Positions 38,061 through 47,580 of a DNA stretch of 64,000 nt are shown in pieces (within the stretch, counting starts at the first letter, position 1; every line of letters begins with the position of its first letter). Position numbers and translations under genes: made by a program. The notes beneath the pieces were generated by a model. The model worked only from the letters and a program-made list of their open reading frames with translations, was not told the origin of the DNA and did not search any database. Source of the DNA: SZUA-38 sp965212525 (lineage in GTDB: Bacteria; Pseudomonadota; Gammaproteobacteria; Xanthomonadales; SZUA-38). The DNA is taken from the NCBI GenBank assembly GCA_965212525.1, contig CBDBVC010000026.1:1-64000 (forward strand), written 5' to 3'.

Positions 38061-39476
38061 GTGGACGTGAGACAAGCGCAGCGCCTGATTGATCAGGTCT
38101 GGGACGACAGTATCATTCCCGAACTCGTTGAATACATCAAGATTCCGAACAAGTCGCCGCATTTTGATCCGCAATGGGCAGAACATGGCTACATGGATGA
38201 TGCCGTCGACCTGATCGCTTCCTGGTGTGGCGATCAGGGGATTTCCGGCATGACCATGGACGTGGTTCGTCTGGAAGGGCGAACACCGGTGATCTTCATG
38301 GATATTCCGGGTGAGGGTGATGACTGTATCCTGCTATACGGGCATCTGGACAAACAGCCGGAAATGACTGGCTGGGCCGACCATCTTGCGCCATGGAAGC
38401 CGGTCATCGAGGATAACAAGCTCTATGGACGTGGCGGCGCAGACGACGGTTATGCGGCCTATGCCTCGCTGACAGCCCTGATGGCTGTGAAGGAACAGGG
38501 CCTGCCGCATTCACGTTGCGTGGTCCTGATTGAAGCCTGTGAGGAATCCGGCAGTTATGACCTGCCCTATTACATTGATCACCTGAAAGACAGGATCGGG
38601 ACGCCATCGCTGGTGGTCTGTCTCGATTCGGGTCCCGGCAACTATGATCAGCTCTGGATCACCACCTCGTTGCGTGGCATGGCCAGTGGAACGCTGTCGG
38701 TGGATGTCATCGATGAAGGCGTACACTCAGGCGCCGCCAGTGGTATCGTGCCCTCAAGTTTCAGGGTTATCCGTCAGCTGCTGAACCGTGTTGAAGATGC
38801 TGATACCGGCAGGATTCTGCTTGACGGCCTCTATGGTGAGATTCCCGAGCAGCGGCTGCGCCAGACCGAGCGCGTCGCAGAACTGCTCGGTGACGGTGTT
38901 TACGAAGCATTTCCCTTTGGAGACGGGGTGGAGCCGATGGCCGGCAATAACATCGAACGCCTGCTCAATCGAAACTGGCGTCCGGCATTGTCCTATACCG
39001 GTGCAGGACGCATCCCGGAGATCGAAAATGCCGGTAATGTCCTCAGACCGGGAACCGATCTGAAACTGTCATTCCGTTTGCCGGCAACAGTGGAGGGTGA
39101 GTACGCCAGTGACCTGATCAAGCAGGTGCTTGAGGAAAACCCGCCGTCAAATGCCCGTGTCAGCTTTTCGGCCGATCAGTCGGCCACAGGCTGGAACGCA
39201 CCGGCAGTGGCACCGTGGCTTGAGCAATCGCTGGAACAGGCGTCGCAGGAAACCTACGGTGGCAGCTGCATGTACATGGGAGAAGGCGGTACCATCCCCT
39301 TCATGGGCATGCTGGGCGAGAAGTTTCCAAAGGCGCAATTCATGATCGCCGGAGTTCTCGGTCCCAGATCGAACGCGCATGGGCCAAATGAGTTTCTTCA
39401 CATCCCGTTTGCCAAGAAACTGACCACCTGCGTCTCAAGGGTGATTGTCGACCATTTCAACAGGCCATCGGATTGA
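38061..39476 (+). CDS. M20-family metallopeptidase (dipeptidase-like)
   Basis: 471-aa cytosolic zinc peptidase. Metal and catalytic motifs: LYGHLDKQPEMTGW (His and catalytic Asp), YGRGGADDGYAAYAS (bridging Asp), EACEESGSYD (catalytic Glu-Glu) and AHGPNEFLHIP (distal His). The length and the HLDKQ form resemble the carnosinase/Dug1 branch rather than DapE. The start is GTG at 38061. Substrate unknown. It converges on nadC (three bases between stops). Confidence 0.88.
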   Translation: MDVRQAQRLIDQVWDDSIIPELVEYIKIPNKSPHFDPQWAEHGYMDDAVDLIASWCGDQGISGMTMDVVRLEGRTPVIFMDIPGEGDDCILLYGHLDKQPEMTGWADHLAPWKPVIEDNKLYGRGGADDGYAAYASLTALMAVKEQGLPHSRCVVLIEACEESGSYDLPYYIDHLKDRIGTPSLVVCLDSGPGNYDQLWITTSLRGMASGTLSVDVIDEGVHSGAASGIVPSSFRVIRQLLNRVEDADTGRILLDGLYGEIPEQRLRQTERVAELLGDGVYEAFPFGDGVEPMAGNNIERLLNRNWRPALSYTGAGRIPEIENAGNVLRPGTDLKLSFRLPATVEGEYASDLIKQVLEENPPSNARVSFSADQSATGWNAPAVAPWLEQSLEQASQETYGGSCMYMGEGGTIPFMGMLGEKFPKAQFMIAGVLGPRSNAHGPNEFLHIPFAKKLTTCVSRVIVDHFNRPSD

Positions 39477-39479
39477 GCG

Positions 39480-40329
39480 TCAGTCAGAAATGTCTGCCGA
39501 AAAACGCATCGACAGATCAACTGCCCTGACATGCTTGGTGAGCGCACCGATTGACAGGTAATCGACACCGGTCTCGGCGACGGCCGCAATGGTGTCCATA
39601 TTGAGATTGCCCGAGGCCTCGAGTTCAACTCGGCCAGCATTCTGTTCAACTGCCTCGCGGGTTTGCTGCAGACTGAAATTGTCCAGCATGACTCGCTCTG
39701 CGCCGGCGGCGATGGCCAGCTCCATCTGTTCGATGGTTTCGACTTCTACCTCGACCAGCAGACCCGATGCGATTGTCCTGGCCTGACTGATGGCCGCCTT
39801 GATGGATCCGGCGGCGACGATGTGATTCTCCTTGATCAGAAAGGCATCATACAGACCAATTCGGTGATTGTGTGCACCACCACAGCGTACGGCATATTTC
39901 TGCGCAAGCCTGAGGCCGGGGTATGGTCTTGCGTGTATCCAGGATGCGGGCATTGGTATGGCCAATTGCATCACTGTAGCGTCTTGATACGGTGGCAACT
40001 GCCGACAGCAACTGCACGAAATTGAGCGCTGTACGTTCAGCCGTCAGGATGGCACGGGCGTTTCCGCGAACCTCGCACAGGGTCGAATCCGGTTGCAGCG
40101 AGTCACCATCGCTGACATGCCAGTCGATATCAACGGTCTGATCAATCTGGGCGAATGTCTCGTTGAACCACGGCTGTCCACAGAATATCGCCTTTTCCCT
40201 GCTGATAACCCTGGCCGTGGCGGACTGTTCAGCCGGTATCAGTTCTGCCGTCACGTCACCGCGACCGACGTCTTCAGTCAGTGCAGTTCTGACATCTCGC
40301 TCAATGCTGGCGTGGGGTGGTTGTGTCAT
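39480..40329 (-). CDS. nadC: Nicotinate-nucleotide pyrophosphorylase (quinolinate phosphoribosyltransferase)
   Basis: Converts quinolinate and PRPP to nicotinate mononucleotide in de novo NAD synthesis. The N-terminal part has LTEDVGRGDVTAELIP and AERTALNFVQLLSAVAT; the C-terminal part has CGGAHNHRIGLYDAFLIKEN, EVEVETIEQ, MLDNFS and EASGNLN. One extra c near 39917 interrupts DTRKTIPGLRLAQKYAV. The corrected protein is 282 aa, normal for NadC. Confidence 0.93.
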
Positions 40330-40430
40330 GGGGATCAGTCCGGATGGAATACAGCGCTCAGTCTATCGTGGCTGAAATCCCACGGCCAGTGAATCCAGAT
40401 CTGTTCAGTTGATTCCGGGGCTGAAGTGAC

Positions 40431-42917
40431 TCAGCTCTGCTCGGTGTCTGCGGGAGTTTCTGCAGGGTCGGAATCGTCAGATTCACCCGATTCATCTTCC
40501 AGTGAACTCATGATTTTCTTCAGTGCACGGTCGAACAACGGAATGGGATCAAGTACTTCGGTCTGGCCATTCTTGATTTCCTCGGCCAGGTCGATAATGG
40601 ACTTGTCGGCCACCTTGAGCCCCTTCTGGCTTACGAACAGGAATTTTGATGTAATCGGGCTCTTCCATGAGAGTTTCGCCCGCGTGGGTTCATTTTCAAG
40701 ACCCTGAAAAGCGAACCAGGTGCCGATCTTAAGTTCCTCGATCTGTTGCATGAACACTTCATTGACGTCGATCTCGCGATCCGGCGATTCCTGCTTGATC
40801 TGTTCGGCCACCTTGAGCAGATCTTCGTGATTGTGCTTGGTGACAGATTCAGGCAGGGCCATTGTCTTCATGGCGTCACGTGCCTCTTCGCTGACGCCCT
40901 CGGGCAACGACAGCCGCTTGTGGTACTTTTCACTGATCAGCGACTTGTACAGCGACTTGAGGTCCTTGAAGACGGCCTTGATATCGTTCTCATGATAGGC
41001 AACGGACTCCAGGCACAATCTCAACTGGTGCGAAATATGTGGCAGTGTGGACTGAAGCCTGGCCACATCGGCAGAACTCTCCTTTGGCTTGATGCTCCAC
41101 ACCAGCTTGTCGATCATCTCGACAGACTGTTGCCATTCCTCGGACTCTTCACCACCGCGAAGGTATTGCAATACCATGGCATTGGCAAGCGGCTTTCTGA
41201 GCAGTTCGCTGACCAGACCGGGCAATTCCTGGCCATCGATTCGTGATGCAATCTCATTTGCGGCCGCCTGTCGTGCAAGTTGCAGCCGCTCATGGCCTCG
41301 AGCGGTTTCCGTGGCCCTTTTTTCGGCAACGGCGACGCGCTTGTGACGCTTTGTCTCGAAGGCATCAAATTCCTGATTGAGTTTGTCGAACAACTCGATA
41401 TCGTCGTCGAAATCACGTACCACGCTGTCGACGATGTCACTGATCTTGTCATACAGTTTGCGACCTGGGTCGGCCTGTTCACTCCAGCCCACACTGGCGT
41501 CGGCAAGACGGTTCAGCAGCATACGGGCAGGGTGTTCCTGTTTGGCAAACAGATGCTGGTCGAGCAGCGCAACCTTGATGTAGGGTATCTGCAGGCGACC
41601 GATCAGCGCCTGCATGGAATCGGGCAGGTTCTTGTCCTCCTGGATGTACTCGAAAAGCATGGCCACCAGATCGATGGCATCCTCTTCCTCACCCGGAATG
41701 GCACCGGCCTGATCCATGCCTGACAGCGCCTTGATCTGTTCTATCATTGCTGATTTGACAGGCTCGGCTGTGGTCTTGCCGGAACCCTGCTCGGAGATCT
41801 GGTTGAGCTTGTTCAGCGTCTCTGCCTGCAACACGGTCAGTGCATTGAGCATCTGGCTGGTCGCAACTTCTGGCAGTATCGGATGCTGCACAGCAGGACT
41901 GGCAGGTTGCCCTGTCAGACTCGGTTCAGCCGTTTCGGCAGGCTGATCATGGCCGTTTTCTGCAGGCGCCGTGTTACCGCTATCCTGCTGTTGAGCCTGC
42001 TCACGTCGCTTGCGTCGATTGGCCAGCAATCCCTGGATGGACTGGAATAAGCCAAAGCCCTGTTTCTGAGGTTCTTCCTGGGCAGCCTGTTCAGCAGCAG
42101 GCTCCGTGACCTCTGCTGTTTCCCCAGCCTCTGAAGCCTCCCCGGTTGGCTCATCAATGTCGTTGTAGGACTGTTCGGATTCAGTCACGTCACTGCTGTG
42201 ACGCTGATTACTGCTGAAACGGCTGTGCTTGATGCGCGGCAGTATATCCTCACCTATCAGATAGGCGTTCAATTCATCATACAGTTTGCCCAGCGAGTTG
42301 ATGACCTGCTTGTCGAACAGCTTGTAGAGGATCAGCAGGACCGATATCTCCACGGTTACGGTAGTCATCGACTCTCTGAAGCAGTGACAGAAGTTTGCCG
42401 GACCGACAGGGTTCTGGGTATCCTCGGGGGGGGCGCAGCTGTTGGCGATACCCAGTCGATGATTCAGTGCAAACAGACTCTTGGAATACTTGCTCTCGCC
42501 CTTGGCGATCATGTTGCTGACTGCCAGTGACTCTTCCAGCTCGGTGTCTCCGACCAGGCTGAGACTGTCTTCATCGATCTCGCTTGCGTCGCTTTCATCA
42601 GTCTGGACGACAATGAGACCCTTGCTGAAGCGCTCAACACTGTCAGCAAACAGCTCATGCATGACAGATTCAACATTACGGCGCTTCTTGCGGATTTCAC
42701 GCATGCCGTCGAAGTACTGAGTCTGGATATTGTTGTTTTCGGCCCGTTCGGCCAGATCGAACAGAGCGTCGTCGACACTCTCAAACAGGGATTGCAGCGT
42801 TGATTTCAGCCAGGCAGAGGTCAGTTTGGAGACCTGACTGATGACTTCAGGTCGTTTTCTGGCGCTCGTTTTCTTGTCCTGCAGCGAGACGACATTGTCA
42901 TGCAATTCGCTACTCAT
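40431..42917 (-). CDS. DUF1631 family protein
   Basis: About 828 aa from the ATG at 42917, which has ggagaag upstream; an ATG five codons earlier is possible. N-terminal block ISQVSKLTSAWLKSTLQSLFESVDDALFDLAERAENN is typical of DUF1631. A low-complexity acidic/Gln segment lies around residues 235-320. The C-terminal half includes LLDQHLFAKQEHPARMLLNRLADA and ends with a beta-rich part, KIGTWFAFQG...RAKLSWKSPITSKFLFVSQKG, that looks PilZ-like. Function unknown. Confidence 0.85.
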   Translation of the reverse strand: MSSELHDNVVSLQDKKTSARKRPEVISQVSKLTSAWLKSTLQSLFESVDDALFDLAERAENNNIQTQYFDGMREIRKKRRNVESVMHELFADSVERFSKGLIVVQTDESDASEIDEDSLSLVGDTELEESLAVSNMIAKGESKYSKSLFALNHRLGIANSCAPPEDTQNPVGPANFCHCFRESMTTVTVEISVLLILYKLFDKQVINSLGKLYDELNAYLIGEDILPRIKHSRFSSNQRHSSDVTESEQSYNDIDEPTGEASEAGETAEVTEPAAEQAAQEEPQKQGFGLFQSIQGLLANRRKRREQAQQQDSGNTAPAENGHDQPAETAEPSLTGQPASPAVQHPILPEVATSQMLNALTVLQAETLNKLNQISEQGSGKTTAEPVKSAMIEQIKALSGMDQAGAIPGEEEDAIDLVAMLFEYIQEDKNLPDSMQALIGRLQIPYIKVALLDQHLFAKQEHPARMLLNRLADASVGWSEQADPGRKLYDKISDIVDSVVRDFDDDIELFDKLNQEFDAFETKRHKRVAVAEKRATETARGHERLQLARQAAANEIASRIDGQELPGLVSELLRKPLANAMVLQYLRGGEESEEWQQSVEMIDKLVWSIKPKESSADVARLQSTLPHISHQLRLCLESVAYHENDIKAVFKDLKSLYKSLISEKYHKRLSLPEGVSEEARDAMKTMALPESVTKHNHEDLLKVAEQIKQESPDREIDVNEVFMQQIEELKIGTWFAFQGLENEPTRAKLSWKSPITSKFLFVSQKGLKVADKSIIDLAEEIKNGQTEVLDPIPLFDRALKKIMSSLEDESGESDDSDPAETPADTEQS

Positions 42918-43013
42918 CAACTCTTCTCCCAAGTACTGTCCATCTTGCTCACAAGATCAGAACATACATTGGTTCAGTCTATTAAAATGCCCATCCAGAT
43001 AATGTGGTGCAGC

Positions 43014-43289
43014 TCACAACCCCAGGGTCTGTTCGCCTGCAAACTGGGTGGTACCGATGCCCTCGTCAGCAAGCAGTACCGGTATACCGTCACGGATCGG
43101 GTAGATGACCCGGTTGTCCTCGGTGATCAGTGCACTCTCCAGTGGCTCGACCACACGTTCGCCCTGCACATATTCGACGTCTTCGGTGGCAATCAACGCG
43201 TTGATTCGGTCCACCTGCTCGCGTCCCAGGTACTTCAAAGGTGTCCTGGAGACAGGGCAACTGAGAATGGCGAGTATCGAATTGTCCAT
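43014..43289 (-). CDS. Trm112-like protein (YcaR/UPF0434 type), extended
   Basis: 91 aa from the ATG at 43289. The N-terminus DNSILAILSCPVSRTPLKYL and the C-terminal VIYPIRDGIPVLLADEGI match the small YcaR/UPF0434 Trm112-fold proteins. Usual members are about 60 aa; here about 30 extra residues (REQVDRINALIATEDVEYVQGERVVE) are inserted in the middle. Only one Cys of the expected pair is left. Confidence 0.78.
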   Translation of the reverse strand: MDNSILAILSCPVSRTPLKYLGREQVDRINALIATEDVEYVQGERVVEPLESALITEDNRVIYPIRDGIPVLLADEGIGTTQFAGEQTLGL

Positions 43290-43525
43290 GGTTGTCTGAT
43301 CCTGATTGTTCTCATGATGCTCAATGGGGTGATCCGGTCCGGGTCCCGGTCGAAGACTGCCCGTATTGAACACTCATCATCGGTTATTTGAGTGGGAAAG
43401 ACCAGATTTTGATGATAAAAAGATCACTTCGTCAGACAAAAGGGTAAAATGCACCCATTGGGCGAATCTTGCAGCCGCAGGTTGATGGATTCGGATCATG
43501 CAACGTGACGGGGTACAATGGAGAC

Positions 43526-44020
43526 ATGAGTACATTGGTTGGAATCATCATGGGGTCGAAATCTGACTGGCCCGTGATGCAGTACAGTGCGGAAATCCTG
43601 GATAAACTGGGCGTGCCGTATGAAGTCAAGGTGGTTTCGGCCCATCGCACACCGGATCTGCTGTTTGACTATGCGTCCTCGGCTGCTGATCGTGGCCTCA
43701 GGGTCATCATTGCAGGAGCCGGTGGTGCGGCTCATCTGCCAGGCATGACTGCAGCCAAGACACGATTGCCGGTTCTGGGTGTGCCGGTTCAGTCAAAGGC
43801 CCTGAACGGCCTGGATTCACTGTTGTCCATTGTACAGATGCCCGCCGGCATACCCGTGGCCACACTGGCAATTGGCAAGGCCGGAGCAATCAATGCGGGT
43901 TTGCTGGCTGCTCAGATGCTGGCAGATGAACACGAACACATCAGGCAGGCTGTCAATGCGTACAGGTCTGCACAGACAGAAACAGTCCTGCAACAGCCGG
44001 ACCCGAGGAATGAAAGCTGA
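43526..44020 (+). CDS. purE: N5-carboxyaminoimidazole ribonucleotide mutase
   Basis: Purine biosynthesis, converting N5-CAIR to CAIR. 164 aa from ATG 43526 (ggag upstream). Motifs GIIMGSKSDWPVM, VVSAHRTPD and AGAGGAAHLPGM are family signatures. The purK start lies two bases after the stop, and the pair works in sequence. Confidence 0.95.
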   Translation: MSTLVGIIMGSKSDWPVMQYSAEILDKLGVPYEVKVVSAHRTPDLLFDYASSAADRGLRVIIAGAGGAAHLPGMTAAKTRLPVLGVPVQSKALNGLDSLLSIVQMPAGIPVATLAIGKAGAINAGLLAAQMLADEHEHIRQAVNAYRSAQTETVLQQPDPRNES

Positions 44021-44021
44021 C

Positions 44022-45143
44022 ATGAGGATCGGAATATTAGGCGGTGGACAACTGGCAAGGATGATGGCCCTGGCAGGCTACCCTCTGGGTCATCATTTCG
44101 TGGTTTATGATCCGGTGGAAGACGTCTGTGCCGGTGATTTGTGTCCACTGATCACGGCAGACTATGACGATGAAGCAGCGCTCGATGAATTTGCCTCGCG
44201 AGTCGATCTGGTTACCCTGGACTTTGAGAATGTGCCGGTGTCGACAGTGGATTACCTGTCTGAGAAGGTGACTGTTCTGCCGGGCGCAAGAGCGCTCAAG
44301 ATCGCTCAGGATCGCATCCTGGAGAAGGATTACCTGTCCAGTCTCGGTATTGCCTGCGCACCCTACAAGCAGATCGACAGTCGTGATGACCTGATATCGG
44401 GCATGCAGGAGTTCGAAACCGCTGCAGTGCTCAAGACCCGCCGCATGGGCTATGACGGCAAGGGGCAGGTTGTGCTGAAGGACGAATCGGCAATCGATGA
44501 GGCCTGGGACGCATTATCGGGGCAGCCGCTGATTCTGGAACAGTACATCGAGTTTCAGCGTGAAGTTTCGATGATCGCTGCGCGAACTGGCAGTGGCGAC
44601 ATATCGTTCTATCCGTTGACCGAGAACCGCCACAAGGACGGTATTCTGATCACCTCATTTGCGCCCGCCAGTGGCGAGCACCTGAATGAGCAGGCCGTGA
44701 AGCACATGACACGGCTGATGGAAGCGCTCGACTATACCGGCATTCTGACCATCGAGTTCTTCGTTGTCGAAGATCGTCTCATCGCCAATGAGATCGCACC
44801 TCGGGTTCACAATTCGGGCCACTGGACCATCGATGCGGATATTACCTCACAGTTTGAAAACCACATCCGTGCGATCACCGGCTGGCCGCTCGGGAATACG
44901 GTGCTGAACGGATCAGCAGCGATGCTGAACTGGATCGGGACATTGCCGGATCCGTCATCGGCATTGACCTACAAGAATGCTCACTGGCACAACTACGGCA
45001 AGAAACCCAGACAGGGTCGCAAGGTCGGACATGTCACACTCACCGCCGATCATCCGGTAGGGCTGCAGGCAGAGATTGCCCAGTTCATGCTGGCATTGAG
45101 TAATCAGTTCAAGAAAGACGGCACCAATTCGTTTCTGGTCTAG
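44022..45143 (+). CDS. purK: N5-carboxyaminoimidazole ribonucleotide synthase
   Basis: ATP-grasp enzyme that carboxylates AIR with bicarbonate, feeding PurE. 373 aa. Motifs GILGGGQLARMMALAG, LKTRRMGYDGKGQ (ATP-binding), NEIAPRVHNSGHWT. ATG 44022 is preferred over the ATG at 44010, which has no room for a ribosome-binding site. Confidence 0.95.
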   Translation: MRIGILGGGQLARMMALAGYPLGHHFVVYDPVEDVCAGDLCPLITADYDDEAALDEFASRVDLVTLDFENVPVSTVDYLSEKVTVLPGARALKIAQDRILEKDYLSSLGIACAPYKQIDSRDDLISGMQEFETAAVLKTRRMGYDGKGQVVLKDESAIDEAWDALSGQPLILEQYIEFQREVSMIAARTGSGDISFYPLTENRHKDGILITSFAPASGEHLNEQAVKHMTRLMEALDYTGILTIEFFVVEDRLIANEIAPRVHNSGHWTIDADITSQFENHIRAITGWPLGNTVLNGSAAMLNWIGTLPDPSSALTYKNAHWHNYGKKPRQGRKVGHVTLTADHPVGLQAEIAQFMLALSNQFKKDGTNSFLV

Positions 45144-45190
45144 GCCGATTGTTGATTGACGGGTTGATGAGTCGGCAGATTTGACTCAAG

Positions 45191-45217
45191 CGTATCCTGT
45201 CGTTCTGACAGGATACG
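45191..45217. terminator. Perfect 11-bp hairpin between convergent purK and sodB
   Basis: Stem cgtatcctgtc/gacaggatacg around a 5-base loop gttct. It lies 47 bases after the purK stop and 21 bases after the sodB stop, so it can serve as a bidirectional terminator although neither side has a clear T-run. Confidence 0.6.
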
Positions 45218-45238
45218 CCCGATAGTGAGGCAGGAAGG

Positions 45239-45823
45239 CTAGCCAGCCCGATAGCAGTCAGCCACAAACTCCCAGTTGACCAGATTCCAGAACGCTTCGA
45301 CATAAGCGGGTCGTGCGTTGCGGTAATCAACATAATAGGCGTGTTCCCAGACATCACAGGTGAGTAATGGTGTGTCATCACCGGTCAGTGGTGTCTCTGC
45401 ATTGGACGTGCTGACCAGAGCCAGTGAACCGTCCTGCTTCCTGACCAGCCATGCCCAGCCGCTGCCGAAGGTGGTAATGGCTGTCTTGCTGAACGCATCC
45501 CTGAATTCTGCAAAAGAACCGAAGTCGCGTTCGATTGCTGCAGCCAGATCACCTTCAGGCTCGCCGCCACCTGATGGGCTCAGGCAGTTCCAGTAGAATG
45601 AGTGATTCCAGATCTGGGCTGCATTGTTGAACATGCCGCCTTCAGACTGCTGAATGATCTCTTCCAGTGACTTGTTGTCATCGTCTGTACCCGAGATCAT
45701 GTTGTTGAGGTTGGTGACGTAGGCCTGATGGTGCTTGCCATAATGATAGTCAAGCGTCTCTGCCGATATATGCGGTTCCAGTGCATTTCGTTCGTAGGGT
45801 AACGGGGGCAATTCTACAGCCAT
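45239..45823 (-). CDS. sodB: Superoxide dismutase (Fe type)
   Basis: Detoxifies superoxide in the cytosol. 194 aa. Metal ligands are in YHYGKHHQAYV and IWNHSFYW plus the pair DVWEHAYYVDY; second-sphere FGSGWAWL also fits. The Gln-x-x in NNAAQIWNH and LTCDVWEHAYY favour iron over manganese. No secretion signal. Confidence 0.94.
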   Translation of the reverse strand: MAVELPPLPYERNALEPHISAETLDYHYGKHHQAYVTNLNNMISGTDDDNKSLEEIIQQSEGGMFNNAAQIWNHSFYWNCLSPSGGGEPEGDLAAAIERDFGSFAEFRDAFSKTAITTFGSGWAWLVRKQDGSLALVSTSNAETPLTGDDTPLLTCDVWEHAYYVDYRNARPAYVEAFWNLVNWEFVADCYRAG

Positions 45824-45947
45824 TCGTGTTCTCCAGTTTGCAAGGATGATGGTGCTGTCTTGCCTGGCATGCGGGTTGCGACCAGACAGGGGCGAAATTT
45901 CTGAGCGACATTATCCCTGTAATCCGTTGATTTGTTAATATCTGTTC

Positions 45948-47507
45948 ATGAAATCCGATTCGATCAATGCCATCGAAATAGCCCTGTTCAAGCATCGCAT
46001 CAGTGCAGTGTGTGCAGAAATGGCAGCGGTTCTGAAGCAGACATCCGTATCGCCGAATATTCGTGACCGGCTTGATTACTCCTGTGCCGTGTTTTCATCC
46101 AGTGGCAAACTGATCGAGCAGGAGTCTGCCATTCCGGTACATCTGGGCAGCATGGCACACGCGCTGTCCGGAATCATCCAGGCGGTGAACTGGTGCGATG
46201 GTGATCAGCTGATCGTCAATGACCCCTATGCCGGTGGCACCCACCTGCCTGATGTGACGCTGGTAGCTCCGGTCATCGTCAATGGCGATCGAGTTGGCTT
46301 TGTTGCCAATCGTGCACACCATGCAGACATCGGTGCCGAAGTGCCGGGATCAATGCCCCTGGCAACACGACTTGATCAGGAAGGCTGCATCATTTCACCA
46401 CGCATGATCAGACAGCAGGAACTGGACGGTCTGTGTGCACAGTTTACCAACCCGCAGCACTCTAAAGCCGATTTCATGGCTCAGATGAATGCCAACTCAG
46501 TCGCTGCCAGACGACTGACTGAACAGGTTTCGAATATCGGCCAGCGTGCCTGGCATGAACATTGTGAGGCGCTTTTCGAATACACGCGCCGACTGGGACG
46601 GGAATCGATAAAGGCCATTGAGGATGGCTGTTATGCCTTCTCAGACGTGATGGACAGCGATGGACAGGGCAATTCAGATATCAGAATTGCACTCGAGATC
46701 ACTATCGAGAGCGATCACATGCATCTCGATTTTTCAGGCACTGCTGATCAGGTGGATGGAAACATCAATTGTCCGTTGTCTGTCACCGCTGCCGCTGCGT
46801 TCTACGTGTTGCGATGCCTGGCACCCTCGTGGACACCCACCTGTGGTGCGTTGCTCGATTGCATGAGCATCAGGGCGCCGGCGGCTTCTCTGGTGAATGC
46901 GCAGTATCCTGCTGCAGTGGCCGCCGGCAATGTCGAGACCAGCATGCGTCTGGTGGATGTCATCTGTGGCGCGCTGGCGAAAGCAATTCCGGATCGAATT
47001 CCCGCGGCTGGCCAGGGCACCATGAACAATGTTGCGATGGGGGCAGGGTCGGCTGTCCGTCCATGGAATTTCTACGAGACCATTGCCGGCGGTGCCGGTG
47101 CAGGCAGGAATCATGACGGTGCTTCGGCGATTCACACACACATGACCAACACGCTCAATACACCGATAGAAATTGTTGAAAACGATTACCCGCTTCGTGT
47201 GGAAACCTATCGTCTGAGACCGGCCGCTGAAAACGTCGCTGCCCGTCACGGTGGACGTGGTCTGGTTCGTGCCATTCGTTTTCTGGAGCTGGCAGATGTC
47301 ACGCTGATTACTGAACGAAGGCGTGTATCACCCTGGGGGATTGCGGGTGGTGCAGATGGGCGCCCTGGTTGTAACCAGCTGAATGAAAAGGAAATTCCGG
47401 CAAAGGTCCACTTTTGTGCACAGCCAGGTGATGTACTCCAGCTGACGACACCTGATGGTGGAGGATGGGGTTTGGTTGATGAATCGGCAGGAAACGGACA
47501 GATTTGA
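45948..47507 (+). CDS. Hydantoinase B / 5-oxoprolinase family subunit (HyuB-like)
   Basis: 519 aa. Family blocks: FKHRISAVCAEMAAVLKQTS, NIRDRLDYSCAVF, IVNDPYAGGTHLPDV, RAHHADIGAEVPGSMP, GNVETSMRLVD and TPDGGGWG. These enzymes normally act as an ATP-dependent heterodimer with HyuA on hydantoins, 5-oxoproline or acetone-like substrates. No HyuA-like gene is in the window on either side; flanks are sodB (divergent) and a glutaredoxin-like gene. Substrate unknown. Confidence 0.85.
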   Translation: MKSDSINAIEIALFKHRISAVCAEMAAVLKQTSVSPNIRDRLDYSCAVFSSSGKLIEQESAIPVHLGSMAHALSGIIQAVNWCDGDQLIVNDPYAGGTHLPDVTLVAPVIVNGDRVGFVANRAHHADIGAEVPGSMPLATRLDQEGCIISPRMIRQQELDGLCAQFTNPQHSKADFMAQMNANSVAARRLTEQVSNIGQRAWHEHCEALFEYTRRLGRESIKAIEDGCYAFSDVMDSDGQGNSDIRIALEITIESDHMHLDFSGTADQVDGNINCPLSVTAAAAFYVLRCLAPSWTPTCGALLDCMSIRAPAASLVNAQYPAAVAAGNVETSMRLVDVICGALAKAIPDRIPAAGQGTMNNVAMGAGSAVRPWNFYETIAGGAGAGRNHDGASAIHTHMTNTLNTPIEIVENDYPLRVETYRLRPAAENVAARHGGRGLVRAIRFLELADVTLITERRRVSPWGIAGGADGRPGCNQLNEKEIPAKVHFCAQPGDVLQLTTPDGGGWGLVDESAGNGQI

Positions 47508-47580
47508 TCATTGGTATTGACAGTCTGTTAACACCAGATATGGCATAATACACGTTCACCTCACAGAAGCGAGTGACTGA

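Noticed and set aside
45191..45217. Integron attC-like site
   Set aside because: It is a simple perfect hairpin between convergent genes without the R/L core sites or an integrase; a terminator explains it.
47517..47549. Sigma-70 promoter before the glutaredoxin-like gene (ttgaca ... cataat)
   Set aside because: The boxes are 21 bases apart, too far for a normal promoter, so I did not list it as a feature.
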